A stretch of DNA of 64,000 bases from CAIRTM01 sp963723235 (lineage in GTDB: Bacteria; Desulfobacterota; WTBG01; CAIYCZ01; CAIRTM01): positions 62,001-126,000 of the forward strand of contig CAVRPV010000004.1 of assembly GCA_963723235.1 (NCBI GenBank), given 5' to 3'. This document shows, piece after piece, positions 9,645 through 18,744 of this stretch. Position numbers and translations under genes: made by a program. Below the pieces are notes generated by a model. That model worked only from the letters and a program-made list of their open reading frames with translations. It did no database searches and was not told the origin of the DNA. Every line of letters starts with the position of its first letter. Position 1 is the first letter of the stretch.

Positions 9645-10079
9645 ATGCATATTGTCAGAGGAGACGGCATCACTTATATTCCCGCCAGCCACGAGCGGCC
9701 CGATGAACCCGGAGTGCTCAAAAAAGTGCTGGTTCAGGCAGCCGACCTCATTGACGGCCGGGTGCAGATGATCAACTGGGCCCTGCTGCCTGCGGGGAAA
9801 TCTTTCCAGGCCCACTACCACGAAGACATGCAGGAAATATTCATACTGGTGCAGGGCCGCTCACGGATCAACATCGGGGATGAAAGCGCTGAGTTGAACA
9901 CCGGGGACGCGGTATTCATCCCCGTGGCCGCAGTGCATACCATGCACAACCCCGGCGATGAAGATGCCGCCTATATTGCCATCGGCATCACCCTGGGTCA
10001 GGGCGGAAAAACCGTGGTTGTGGAGAAGCGTAGGGTGGACTCGCGTAGCGCGTCCACCACAGTAGCCCCACCCATTGCC
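9645..10079 (+). CDS. Small cupin-domain protein
   Basis: A single cupin barrel. AHYHEDMQEIFILVQGRSRINIG holds metal-binding motif 1 (H-x-H-x4-E) and VAAVHTMHNPGDE holds motif 2. Residues 1-125 are cupin. After that the frame runs into a short palindromic repeat (10027-10065) and then, without a stop, into the methyltransferase start at 10080. The true stop has probably been lost to the repeat or to an indel, since other frames stop at once there. Cupins of this size are often sugar-binding sensors or isomerase-like enzymes, and the substrate cannot be told. The start ATG 9645 follows GAAAGG. Confidence 0.7.
10027..10065 (+). repeat. REP-like palindrome, GTAGGGTGGAC type
   Basis: GTAGGGTGGAC, TCGCGTAGCGCG, then GTCCACC: a short palindrome of the widespread REP type. 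It lies between the cupin and methyltransferase domains and is read in frame with both. A related copy in the opposite orientation is at 21966-22021. Confidence 0.7.
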
Positions 10080-10818
10080 ATGCGCACAGACCGGCTCTCC
10101 GGTGACTATGTCATTTACCAGCCCGTTCAGGGACAGCGCTACACTACCGACGACATGCTTGTAGCCTGGCTGGCCGTGCGCGAACTGCGAGAAGACGCAG
10201 ACAGTGCCATCATTTCTTGATCTTGGATGCGGGCTGTGCGCTGTGTCCATGATTATCCTGTGGGCCTGCAGCGACTTGAACGGCATCGGCATTGAACACG
10301 CCGAAGAGCGCCTTGGCTGCGCCCGGCAGTCCCTGGCCGCCAATCAGCTTGAAAACCGCTTTCAGCTCATCAATGCCGATTTGCGTGCGCTCAGGCTCAA
10401 AAGACGCTTCAACTTCATCACCTCTTCCCCTCCGTATTATGAGTTTCGCGAGGGGCCCGTAAGTCCGGATCCGGACAGGGCCAGGGTTCGTTTTGAAACA
10501 CAGGGAAGCATTGAGGATTATTTTCAGGCTGCTGCCGCACATGCAGGACCGCAAGCCCGGTTTATAACCGTATATCCAACCCAATACAAACAGCGCGCTA
10601 TCGCGGCGGCGCATGCGAACGGATTCAGCATTCGGCGAAGCATTGACATTATTCCCCGTGAGGGTAAAGCAGCGCTGTTCACTCTTTTTACCTGCATCAA
10701 CAAAGCAGGCGAAGCCCTCAGCGTTGAAGAACTAATCGTGCGCGGCCCGGGTCAGCTCTTTACTCCTGAATTTCGAGCCGTGCGGCGCATGCTGGGGTTT
10801 CGGGATAAGGAACAATAG
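10080..10818 (+). CDS. TrmN6-like tRNA (adenine-N6) methyltransferase, frameshifted
   Basis: The N-terminus (GDYVIYQPVQGQRYTTDDMLVAW) is the opening of the TrmN6/YfiC family. Then come FLDLGCG (SAM-binding motif I) and TSSPPYYEFREG (the NPPY-type catalytic motif, here SPPYY). In E. coli the enzyme makes m6A37 in tRNA1-Val. The frame shifts near 10215; removing one T from ATTT gives AIILDLGCG with no gap. ATG 10080 fits the family start, but the upstream cupin frame reads straight into it. About 245 residues, the usual length. The middle, around the catalytic motif, is intact. Confidence 0.75.
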
Positions 10819-11021
10819 CAAACACCCATAGCATAGAGCCTGTTCAAAAAACTTCCTGCTCATCCCTCAACAAATTAACTTTTATAACGTTTTCCGGTTG
10901 CGCGGAGCATTTTTAAATGCTAAGCAGAACCTACATATTCCCGATGGTGAAAAAATATTCAACATTTTAATAAAAAAAGCGGCAACATCTAATTCTCATC
11001 ACTCAATATGAGGTATGTGCC

Positions 11022-11450
11022 ATGGCTAAAACACCAGCAAAGGCCCCTAAAAAAGCTTCCGCCCCCCGGGCTGTTAAGCCCGGAGCCGCCGCAACCAGGA
11101 AGAAACAAATGGACGCTGCCGAAACGGTTAAAACCGGCACAAACGGAATGAAGAAAACCTTCAGTAAAACTAAAAACACCTGCAAGGTTACATTCAGCCT
11201 TCCGCATGAGGCGGTCAGGGATGCCCAGTCCGTCTGTGTTGCCGGAGAGTTCAACGGCTGGAATATACACGCCAATTCGTTGAAGCGCCGCAAAGACGGC
11301 AGTTTCAGCCTGACGATTGAGCTCAAGCGCGGCCGGGAATATCAATTCCGCTACCTGATCGATGATATGTACTGGGAAAATGACTGGGCGGCGGATAAAT
11401 ACGTGCCCAGCGCGTTCGGGGATTGCGACAATTCAGTTGTGATCGTGTAG
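11022..11450 (+). CDS. Stand-alone glycogen-binding (CBM48/AMPK-beta-like) protein with basic tail
   Basis: 142 residues. The first 45 are a Lys/Ala/Pro-rich, histone H1-like tail (MAKTPAKAPKKASAPRAVKP). The rest is one isoamylase early-set/AMPK1-CBM domain: CVAGEFNGWN, then REYQFRYLIDDMYWENDWAADKYVPS. The tryptophans and the FRYLID strand are the usual starch/glycogen-binding surface. No catalytic domain is attached. It probably acts as a glycogen-targeting or regulatory module, and the basic tail could bind nucleic acid or an acidic partner. GAGG before the ATG is a fair ribosome binding site. It stands alone, convergent with mqnC. Confidence 0.85.
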   Translation: MAKTPAKAPKKASAPRAVKPGAAATRKKQMDAAETVKTGTNGMKKTFSKTKNTCKVTFSLPHEAVRDAQSVCVAGEFNGWNIHANSLKRRKDGSFSLTIELKRGREYQFRYLIDDMYWENDWAADKYVPSAFGDCDNSVVIV

Positions 11451-11495
11451 CAGGCTGTTCAGAAACACACGGGGCAATTCCCGCCAAAATTCCGA

Positions 11496-12575
11496 TCAGT
11501 CCGGAACTGCGCCGGTTGCGCACACGGGATACTCTTTCACGATCTGATAATCAGTTTTTCTCTGCTTCGGCACCCGCCCGGCACGCCGGATAAGGTCAAC
11601 CATTTCCTGCTCGGTGATGCGGTTGTGAGTTCCGGCAGCACGCACCACGTTTTCCTCCAGCATGATAGAGCCCAGGTCGTTTGCGCCAAAATGCAGGCTG
11701 ACCTGAGCGACATCGCGGCCCTGCGTCAGCCAGGAGCCCTGAATATTGGAGATGTTGTCAAGATACAGGCGCGCGACCGAAAGCAGGCGCAGGTATTCAA
11801 GAGCGGACACCTCAGCCTCCGGTTCCAGTTCACTGTTGCCGGCCTTAAAGGTCCAGGGAATAAACGCACGAAATCCGCCCGTGCGGTCCTGCAGCTCCCG
11901 CACAAGCTCAAGATGCGCTGCGCGCTCGGCAATGGTCTCAACGCTGCCGATCATCATGGTCGCGGTTGTGCGCATGCCGAGGCCATGGGCGGTCTCCATC
12001 ACGGCCAGCCACTGTGCCGTTGAAATTTTATGCGGGCTTATCTCCCTGCGCACCCGGTCGGATAAAATCTCAGCGCCGCCTCCGGGTATGCTGTCAAGCC
12101 CGGCTGCGCGCAGCCGCTGCAGCAACTCCTGCAGGCCGAGACCTGATTTTTTTGAAAGATGCTGCACCTCCGGGGGTGAAAGCGAATGAATGCACAGGTC
12201 AAAGCGCTGCTTTATCGAACGAAACAGCTCTTCAAAATATTCAATGCCCAGGTCCGGATGCAGGCCTCCCTGCAGCATAACCTGCGTTGCGCCCATGCGC
12301 ACGGCCTCCTCGGTACTGGCAAGCACCTGGTCAACGCTTAAGAGGTAGGCATCGGGTGCGTCCGCCTCGCGGTAAAACGCGCAGAAGCGGCAGCGGCACT
12401 CGCAGATGTTGGTGTAATTGATATTGCGATCGATCTGAAACGTGGCCGTGTTGCCGGGATGCAGTTCTCTCCGGCGCCCGTCAGCCAGGCGGGCCAGCTC
12501 CAGCAGATCGCCCCCGGTGAGCAGGTCCTCCGCCTCACGGGTTGTGATGCGCTGTCCGGCAGCTATTTTTGTCAT
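11496..12575 (-). CDS. mqnC: Cyclic dehypoxanthinylfutalosine synthase
   Basis: Radical SAM enzyme of the futalosine route to menaquinone. It cyclises dehypoxanthine futalosine. The cluster motif is C58, C62 and C65 (NICECRCRFCAFYR), and MLQGGLHPDLGIEYFEELF and MIGSVETIAERAAHL are family signatures. Length 359 is normal. MqnE and CofH are close relatives, but the motif spacing and the SLSPPEV segment fit MqnC best. The ribosome binding site before ATG 12575 is weak. No other menaquinone gene lies in the window, so the pathway is dispersed. Presence implies respiration with menaquinone. Confidence 0.88.
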   Translation of the reverse strand: MTKIAAGQRITTREAEDLLTGGDLLELARLADGRRRELHPGNTATFQIDRNINYTNICECRCRFCAFYREADAPDAYLLSVDQVLASTEEAVRMGATQVMLQGGLHPDLGIEYFEELFRSIKQRFDLCIHSLSPPEVQHLSKKSGLGLQELLQRLRAAGLDSIPGGGAEILSDRVRREISPHKISTAQWLAVMETAHGLGMRTTATMMIGSVETIAERAAHLELVRELQDRTGGFRAFIPWTFKAGNSELEPEAEVSALEYLRLLSVARLYLDNISNIQGSWLTQGRDVAQVSLHFGANDLGSIMLEENVVRAAGTHNRITEQEMVDLIRRAGRVPKQRKTDYQIVKEYPVCATGAVPD

Positions 12576-12709
12576 AGATATTCATGAACTGCTTTTCCGT
12601 TGCACCCACGTCCGCTCCCGCTGCGAAATAATCAACCGTGTTTCAGTGTAGCAAGAATCGCCGACGCTGTAAAAATTTAATTTAAGCAGGCCCGAGTGTT
12701 TCGAGGTTT

Positions 12710-12802
12710 TAAAATCCCGTTTCAGCGCAGCCGATCCGACTGATCCGTCCTATCCGTCTAATCGGTCGGATTCAACCTTAAATACAAAGGCTGCGCCGGG
12801 GC
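12710..12802 (+). repeat. Hairpin repeat B, copy 1
   Basis: About 93 bp, paired with 16420-16510. The outer arms are GCGCAGCC and GGCTGCGC, and the inner segments CCGATCCGACTGATCCGTCC and TAATCGGTCGGATTCAACC are also partly complementary. See the finding on base-pair covariation between the copies. Confidence 0.7.
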
Positions 12803-12819
12803 TATGCTTTTTTACATAC

Positions 12820-12942
12820 AGGCTGTTCAAAAATGTTCGTATGCAAGGCGCGCGCAGCCATGGGGAATGAGGCGTACATTTCGGTACGCCGCAGTGACAC
12901 ATGACAAGCGCAACGCAGCAGACGAGCGTTTTTCAACAGCCT
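12820..12942 (+). repeat. Palindromic repeat A, copy 2
   Basis: 123 bp. Ends AGGCTGTTCAAAAATG and GCGTTTTTCAACAGCCT, with the core GAGGCGTACATTTCGGTACGCC. Its right end overlaps the stop codon of the minus-strand gene at 12933: the GGCTGTTGA read on that strand gives Cys-stop. Confidence 0.9.
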
Positions 12943-13664
12943 TCCCCACCCAGCCGCTGGCGGGCGATCTCACACAACCATGAGTGCAGGTCCCGGCTTT
13001 CGGCGACAGCGCGTAAATCCTGCACCATAAGCATATACACGATTTTCATCCCGATATCGGTGGGCGTGTACGGGTTCAAGACAAGGGCTTTTTTCACGGC
13101 ATAGCGGGACGACCATTTCCTGCTTCGAAAAACCTCCCGCTGCACTTCTGCCACGGCAGGCCTCCTGGAGGCCAGCTTCAGTACATCTGATTCGGTGAGC
13201 GCCGGGTTTTTTAAAAGAGTACGGATAACCTGCGCATTTGTATCGGAAAACATGCGCTCAAGCTGCTGCCGATTCCCGCTCTTTGCCATGGAAACCCGCA
13301 CACCGGAAGGAGTTTCATCTGAGCTGCTCTCCCCGGCATTGTTGAACACCCGGCTCGAATCAGGCCGCGAGAGCAGGCGTACAAGTTCCTCAAAACCGGA
13401 ACACTTCGCGCATACATACACATCGCTCATAAAACTGTTGCCCGCCCTGTTTGTCAGCAGTGGCACGTCCAGGGCCTCAAGCGCCAGGCAGTATTCGCCC
13501 CTGCGCTCAGCGGCTGTTTCAATGATTGCCTGCAGCAGCTCCGCGACCGCGTCCGGCGCAAGCGCGCAGAGCTTTTCAGCCAGAAGATGCGTGCGCATGG
13601 AGCGCTCCGGCACAGCGCGCAGCGCGCTGACGATCTGCTGTAGGGATGCTGGCTTTCTAGTCAT
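12933..13664 (-). CDS. HEAT/LRV-like repeat protein of unknown function
   Basis: 243 residues, mostly helical. The C-terminal half has Leu-rich-variant or HEAT-like helices: VIRTLLKNPALTESDVLKLASRRP, then YAVKKALVLNPYTPTDIGMKIVYMLM. That pattern (a helix pair with an 'N-P' turn and TP) is common in DUF2336-like proteins of Deltaproteobacteria. A CAKCSGF segment near residue 86 is the only cysteine pair. No signal peptide or membrane helix, so cytoplasmic. Probably a protein-protein interaction scaffold. The final residue Cys and the stop codon come from repeat A copy 2, so the native C-terminus may have been altered. Confidence 0.6.
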   Translation of the reverse strand: MTRKPASLQQIVSALRAVPERSMRTHLLAEKLCALAPDAVAELLQAIIETAAERRGEYCLALEALDVPLLTNRAGNSFMSDVYVCAKCSGFEELVRLLSRPDSSRVFNNAGESSSDETPSGVRVSMAKSGNRQQLERMFSDTNAQVIRTLLKNPALTESDVLKLASRRPAVAEVQREVFRSRKWSSRYAVKKALVLNPYTPTDIGMKIVYMLMVQDLRAVAESRDLHSWLCEIARQRLGGEGC

Positions 13665-13795
13665 AACCGTTTCGTAAACACATTCACTGTCAGCCCGTGC
13701 GCCGCAGTGCTCCCTACTAAATTACGTATTGCCGCCTTGCACAAAGTATGCTGTAATTCTACTAACAATACATCATCATACCCGAGGACAAAAAT

Positions 13796-13971
13796 ATGGC
13801 AATCAGCAAGGACTGCTCGAAATTCTAGCCTGCCCGAAATGCAAGGGCGATATCCAACTCAATGAACAGGGCGACGGTCTTATCTGCAAAGCCTGCCGGC
13901 TGTTGTATCCCATCAGGGACGATATCCCGATCATGCTCATTGATGAAGCCACCCCCCGGACCATAGCATAA
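13796..13971 (+). CDS. Trm112-like zinc-ribbon protein, frameshifted
   Basis: A short protein of the Trm112/YcaR family: MAISKD(L)LEILACPKCKGDIQL, then CKACRLLYPIRDDIPIMLID. The two CxxC pairs bind zinc. Bacterial members are small stand-alone proteins often found beside lipid A or methylation genes, and in eukaryotes and archaea Trm112 activates methyltransferases. After ATG 13796 (GAGGA site) one C is missing at about 13814; restoring GACCTG joins the two frames. Length 59 residues after repair is normal. No operon partner is evident: the next gene on this strand is far away. Confidence 0.75.
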
Positions 13972-14104
13972 TCATTAAAAATTCAGCCTCTCAGTTTTTG
14001 GGGTTTATCCGCCGCAGCACAGTTTTTTTGTTCTTGGTTTTAAATCCCGTTGACAAGCAACTATCCACCGGATCCAGATCGCACCCGTCGATGCGCTACA
14101 CGAA

Positions 14105-14226
14105 AGGTTGTTCAAAAATGTCCGGATGCAAGGCGCGTGCAGTCATGAGAAATGAGGCGTACATTTCCGTACGCCGCAGTGCCGCATGACAAACGCAACG
14201 CAGCAGACGGGCGTTTTTCAACACCC
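14105..14226 (+). repeat. Palindromic repeat A, copy 3
   Basis: 122 bp. Ends AGGTTGTTCAAAAATG and GCGTTTTTCAACACCCT; the two ends have changed together away from AGGCTGTT. The right end supplies the Cys-stop (TGTTGA) of the dihydrouridine synthase gene on the minus strand. Confidence 0.9.
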
Positions 14227-15249
14227 TCCCATCCCTTCAAAATCAGCGGCACTCAGCCGCGCGCAACTCCCGGGATCAATGCGCATGCTTTCAAGCTGCG
14301 TGATAATCGCGGCCAACTCGGCGCGGGTGCGGCATGTGAAGGCCGCGCTGCGCAGGGGCCGGATGCGGTGAAAGCCCCTGGTGTACCAGCCGAAAAACTT
14401 GCGGAAGCGCTTTATGCCGAGCTCCTCGCCACAGAGATTCACGCTCATGTCAAGATGTTCAAGCATGCATGCGGCAATCTCAGCCGGACCGGGGCGCTCT
14501 GGCGCCTGTTCTCCTGCCAGCGCGGCCTGCAGTTCAGAAAATATCCAGGGGTTGCCCAGAGCCCCGCGCGCGACCGAAACCCCGTCGCACCCGGTCCGCT
14601 CCAGCATTTCAAGGGCATGCGCAGCTGAAAAAACATCGCCGCTGCCGATGACCGGAACCTCGAGCGCCTGCTTTACCTGCGCAATAATGTCATAGGATAC
14701 CCGGCCGCCATAGCCTTGCGAGCGGGTGCGCCCGTGAATAAACACGGCCCGCACCCCGGCATCCTGGGCGCGCAGCGCTGCCTCGCACGCATTCTGCGAT
14801 GCATTGTCCCAGCCCGCCCGAATTTTTACGGTTACGGGAACATCAGCCGCCCGAACCATGGCGCGCAGCAATACCTCAAGCCGGGCAGGCTCTTTCATCA
14901 GGGCCGCGCCCTGATCAACCCCGACCACCTTGCGCGCAGGGCAGGCGGCGTTCAAATCAATCACGTCGAATGTAAAGGGCTTGAGAAGCTCAATGGCTTG
15001 CGCGAGCACCTGCGGATCACTGCCGACAAGCTGCACGCCGAGCGGACGGTCCTGCGGCTGCGTGGCAAGCATGCGCACCGTGCGGCCGCTGTCATTGACA
15101 AGCGAGCGTGCGCTGATCATTTCAGTAAAAGCAAGGCAGCACCCGAACCTGCGGTTCATAAGGCGATAGGGCATATCGCTGATTCCGGCAAGCGGGGCCA
15201 GAACGGCACAGCAGGGCAGATGCAGGGAACCGATGGAAAGGGGGGGCAT
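14218..15249 (-). CDS. dus: tRNA-dihydrouridine synthase
   Basis: FMN-dependent reductase that saturates uridines in tRNA. APLAGISDMPYRLMNRRFG opens the TIM barrel. LNAACPARKV holds the catalytic Cys, VTVKIRAGWDN and FIHGRTRSQGYGG bind FMN and substrate, and GSGDVFSAAHALEML and VARGALGNPWIF close the barrel. The family is DusB-like. I place the start at ATG 15249, where AGGAG lies upstream and the family alignment begins. It follows hisC by 31 nt on the same strand, so they likely share a transcript. The last codon and stop fall inside repeat A copy 3. Confidence 0.9.
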   Translation of the reverse strand: MPPLSIGSLHLPCCAVLAPLAGISDMPYRLMNRRFGCCLAFTEMISARSLVNDSGRTVRMLATQPQDRPLGVQLVGSDPQVLAQAIELLKPFTFDVIDLNAACPARKVVGVDQGAALMKEPARLEVLLRAMVRAADVPVTVKIRAGWDNASQNACEAALRAQDAGVRAVFIHGRTRSQGYGGRVSYDIIAQVKQALEVPVIGSGDVFSAAHALEMLERTGCDGVSVARGALGNPWIFSELQAALAGEQAPERPGPAEIAACMLEHLDMSVNLCGEELGIKRFRKFFGWYTRGFHRIRPLRSAAFTCRTRAELAAIITQLESMRIDPGSCARLSAADFEGMGGC

Positions 15250-15280
15250 TACAACTCCTGAGCGCAGAACACGCCGTGCC

Positions 15281-16357
15281 TCACAGTATCTCGCGCAGGG
15301 CGGCTGCACAGCGGGAGTTTTCCTCCGGGGTTCCAACCGTAATGCGCAGGCAGTTGCGAAGAAGCGGGTGGGCACGATCCAGACATTTTACGAGAATGCC
15401 CCGCTTTGTTAATTCGGCATGCACGCGGGGAGCATCAATGCCAAAGGTTCTCACCAGCACAAAGTTGGCCTCGCTCGGAAACACCTCCAGGCCGGGCACC
15501 TCCTGCAGGGCCTGGAGCAACTCCTTGCGGTCGGCCCGAATCAGTGCGGCCTGCTCCCTGAAGGCATCAAAGTGCTCGAGCGCGAATGCGGCCCCGGCCT
15601 GGGTCAGGGAATTGATATTGTAGGGCAGACGCACCTTGTCGAACTCCGCCAGCCAGTCGGGCCGCCCGATCAGAAAGCCCAGGCGAAGGCCTGCCAACCC
15701 AACTTTTGAAAAGGTCCGCATGATGAGCACATTTTCAAACTCGCTCATCAGCCCCAGATAGTCGCTGTCGCAAAAAGGCGTATAAGCCTCATCAATCACC
15801 ACAAGGCCCGGAGCATTTTTCACCAGAGTACGTACCTGCTCAACAGGGAACAGGTTGCCGGTCGGATTATTGGGCTGGGCCAGAAACAACAGGGCCGGTG
15901 TGTGCTTTTTCAGCGCATCAAGCGTGGCCGGCAGATCAAGGCTGAAATCGCTCCGCAGCGCAACAGCCTGATACTTCATCCCGGTAATGCCTGCCAGCAT
16001 GGAATACATCACAAAGCTGGGTTCCGGCGACATGACCACACGTTCAGGGCTTGAGATCGCCAGGCAGATCATCTGAATGAGTTCATCAGAACCGTTGCCC
16101 AGGAGGATATCGTACTCATCCGGAATGTTCATGACCGTGCGCAGGCGCTTCTTTACCTCAGGGGCGCGCGGGTCGGGGTAGCGGTTAACCTCAGGGGCCG
16201 CAAGCACGGCGGCCCACTTCTTTTTCAAACCCGCAGGCAGGGAGTAAGGATTTTCCATGGCATCGAGCTTTACCATGCCTTCGGCATCGGGCACATGATA
16301 GGCACCCAGGGCCTGAATGTCGGGCCTGATAAGGGTTTTACTCCTCTCAAAACTCAT
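15281..16357 (-). CDS. hisC: Histidinol-phosphate aminotransferase
   Basis: PLP enzyme of fold type I, 358 residues. MENPYSLP at the N-terminus and LGNGSDELIQM bind the substrate and PLP phosphate. QPNNPTGN and VIDEAYTPF hold the Asn/Asp/Tyr that contact PLP, the Schiff-base Lys is in MRTFSKVGLAGLRLGF, and the C-terminal Arg is in CLRITVG. It catalyses transamination of imidazole acetol phosphate in histidine synthesis, and relatives also act on aromatic keto acids. The start ATG 16357 follows GAGGGAGA. First gene of a hisC-dus pair; no other his gene lies nearby. Confidence 0.9.
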   Translation of the reverse strand: MSFERSKTLIRPDIQALGAYHVPDAEGMVKLDAMENPYSLPAGLKKKWAAVLAAPEVNRYPDPRAPEVKKRLRTVMNIPDEYDILLGNGSDELIQMICLAISSPERVVMSPEPSFVMYSMLAGITGMKYQAVALRSDFSLDLPATLDALKKHTPALLFLAQPNNPTGNLFPVEQVRTLVKNAPGLVVIDEAYTPFCDSDYLGLMSEFENVLIMRTFSKVGLAGLRLGFLIGRPDWLAEFDKVRLPYNINSLTQAGAAFALEHFDAFREQAALIRADRKELLQALQEVPGLEVFPSEANFVLVRTFGIDAPRVHAELTKRGILVKCLDRAHPLLRNCLRITVGTPEENSRCAAALREIL

Positions 16358-16419
16358 AGTGGCGTCTCCCTCTGCGGGTGTGCGTAAATCTTAAGGTTCA
16401 AAGTTCAAGGTTCAAGAGT

Positions 16420-16510
16420 TTAAAACCCTTTGCAGCGTAGCCGATCTGACTTATCCGTCCTATCCGTCACATCGGTCGGATTCAACCTTAAGTAAAAAAG
16501 CTACGCCTTG
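16420..16510 (+). repeat. Hairpin repeat B, copy 2
   Basis: Matches 12710-12802. The arms are GCGTAGCC and AGCTACGC, whereas copy 1 has GCGCAGCC and GGCTGCGC. Just to its left, 16392-16420, is a short GTTCAAG-type microrepeat. Confidence 0.7.
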
Positions 16511-16556
16511 GTTATCACCCTTTCTTTGGACAGCAAAAAAATGAACGTATAATTTT

Positions 16557-18357
16557 TTACGTGCGTAAAAAACGCTTTTCAATTTCAGCCCGGCTGATAC
16601 GGATGAATGTCGGGCGGCCGTGCGGGCAGGTATGCGGATTGGCGCAGGCGCCAAGCCTGCGGATTAAATGCAGCTGCTCGGTTGTTTTCAGTTCGCGCCC
16701 TGCCTTGACCGCATGCGTCTTGCAGGCTAAAACTGCGGCGACTTCCTGGTTGCGCGAATCAAAGGAACCCGGCTGGCTGCGCTCAAGCAGTTCATGCACA
16801 CAGTCGGTCAAAAGAGATTCAGCATCGCTGTCCATCAAGCAGCCCGGCACCGCTTGAATTGAAAACAATCCGTTGCCCTGGTCCTCCACACCGAACCCCA
16901 TGCCTTCAAACAATGCGAGGTCCTGCTGCAGAACCGCTGCCTCCTGTTCGCCAAGATGCAGGGTCGCGGGGAACAGCAGCTGCTGGCTAACAGGCTTCTT
17001 GCTCTGCATGGCCGCAAGCAGCTCTTCATACACAACGCGCTCATGCGCGGCATGCTGGTCAACCAGGAAAAACCCGTCCCTGGATTCGATAACAAGGTAA
17101 CAGGCATGCAGCTGCCCCAGGATTTTGACCATGTCAAAAGGCAATTCCTGTTCTTCCGTCTCAAGCAGCGCCTGCGCTTCTCTCATACGCGGCACAGGCC
17201 CATCAACAAACACATCTGGACGGCTGTTGCTGAAGGACCCGGGCGCGGATGGAACCCTCCAGCCAGTATCCTCATCGCTCTCACGTCCAAACGAGGCGCG
17301 CGGTTCAGATGCACGAAAATCAGAAAATGACGAAACCGCAGGAGCCGCCTCCGGCTGTATGTGAAAGCCGCGCTTGCGAAGCTCTGCGCGCACAGCGCTG
17401 GTCATCTGCTCAATAAAGATGCGCTCATTGCGGATGCGCACTTCGCGCTTGGCAGGATGCACATTCACGTCGATATTGTCAGCGGAAATATCAAAAAATA
17501 AAACCGCCACCGGGAACCGCCGTGCAGGCAGGAACTCATCATAGGCACGGCTGAGTGCATTATTGATCGCAGGCGATACAACCGGGCGTCCGTTGATGAA
17601 CAACTTCTGGCCCGTGCGGTTGACGCGCGTATAGTCGGGCGAACCCAGAAAGCCCTGCACCGTAAAATCTCCCGCACTCATTTCAAAGTCAAAAAGGTTC
17701 TCTGCGAATTCATCGCCGAGCACCTGGGCCACGCGCTCCCGGTGAGTGCTGCAGGCCGGATACTGTGCCGCAACACAATCACTTTTCTGCAGGACAAAAC
17801 TGATATCAGGGCGGCTCAAAGCGAGCGTGCTGAACATCTCGGCAATGGCTGCGTATTCGGCTGCGTCGGATTTCAAAAACCTGCGCCGTGCGGGTGTATT
17901 GTAAAAACAGGTCCCCAACCTCAATGGTCGTGCCTTGCGCGTGCACGCCCTGACTGATGCGCGGAGCTTCACTGCCGCCGGCCTGCACAATCGTGGCCGT
18001 GACGGCATCGGATGTACGAGTGGTGATGGTCAGGCGCGAAACCGATGCGATGCTCGGCAGGGCCTCCCCGCGAAACCCCATGGTCGCTATGCCCTGAATA
18101 TCCTCAAGTGTTGAAATCTTGCTGGTCGCATGCCGGATCAGGCAGGCTCTCGCATCCTCTGCGTCCATGCCGCAGCCGTCATCAGTGACGCGAACCTGGC
18201 TTTTACCCCCATGGCTGACCGTAACAGTGATGGAGGCTGCACCCGCATCAAGCGCATTGTCCAGCAGCTCTTTCACGACCGAGGCCGGCCGCTCAACCAC
18301 TTCGCCGGCCGCAATTTTGTTGATCACAAGATCAGAAAGCACCTGAATGGAACCCAT
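16557..18357 (-). CDS. mutL: DNA mismatch repair protein MutL, frameshifted
   Basis: GHKL ATPase that links mismatch recognition by MutS to strand cutting. N-terminal motifs: INKIAAGEVVERPASVVKEL with the catalytic Glu, DDGCGM and TMGFRGEALPSI. The C-terminal domain carries DQHAAHERVVYEE, which is the DQHA(x)2E(x)4E endonuclease motif, plus ACKTHAVKAG and CPHGRP, so this MutL should nick DNA itself and MutH is not needed. The frame breaks at about 17895 in a T5 run. Removing one T gives DLFYNTPARRRFLKS, an exact family match. About 600 residues overall. No mutS in the window. Confidence 0.9.
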
Positions 18358-18744
18358 ATCAGCAACAATCCTTCAAGGGGGAACGCCTCAGCGGACAAAC
18401 TGTGCGCGCAGGCCAAAGACTCAGCAAAAACACCCTCCTGCAACACGTGTGTACCATAAGCCATCGCTGATTATGTGTCAAATAGTATCACCACCCACGC
18501 CCTTTTGCATAGCCTTGCAAATGATTACTATTTATAAAATTTAATCCGAATTATTTCTATTTTTTTATCCCTGTAAACTGCTTTATTCATTGACACATAA
18601 AATTATTTTTAATATGTGTATTAAATATTAAAAATTCTTCGCTCTTTTAAAATAAAAGCAGTCAAATATTTCATATGCCAACTGGTGCACAAGCGAATAT
18701 CCCTTGTGCGTAAACGCACTGAAAACATAGCTGCGGGTCTTGCC
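18358..18744. other. AT-rich intergenic region before the PilZ gene
   Basis: 387 bp, noticeably AT-rich from about 18500 to 18660. It holds a plausible promoter for the PilZ gene (listed separately). No gene is supported. Confidence 0.5.
18590..18618 (+). promoter_or_regulatory. Candidate sigma-70 promoter for the PilZ gene
   Basis: TTGACA at 18590-18595, a 17-bp AT-rich spacer, then TATGTG at 18613-18618. Lies 127 bp before the proposed start of the PilZ gene. Confidence 0.4.

Noticed and set aside
12933..14226. Cysteine-ending C-termini of the HEAT-like and dus proteins as a conserved feature
   Set aside because: They come from the end of repeat A and not from the protein families.
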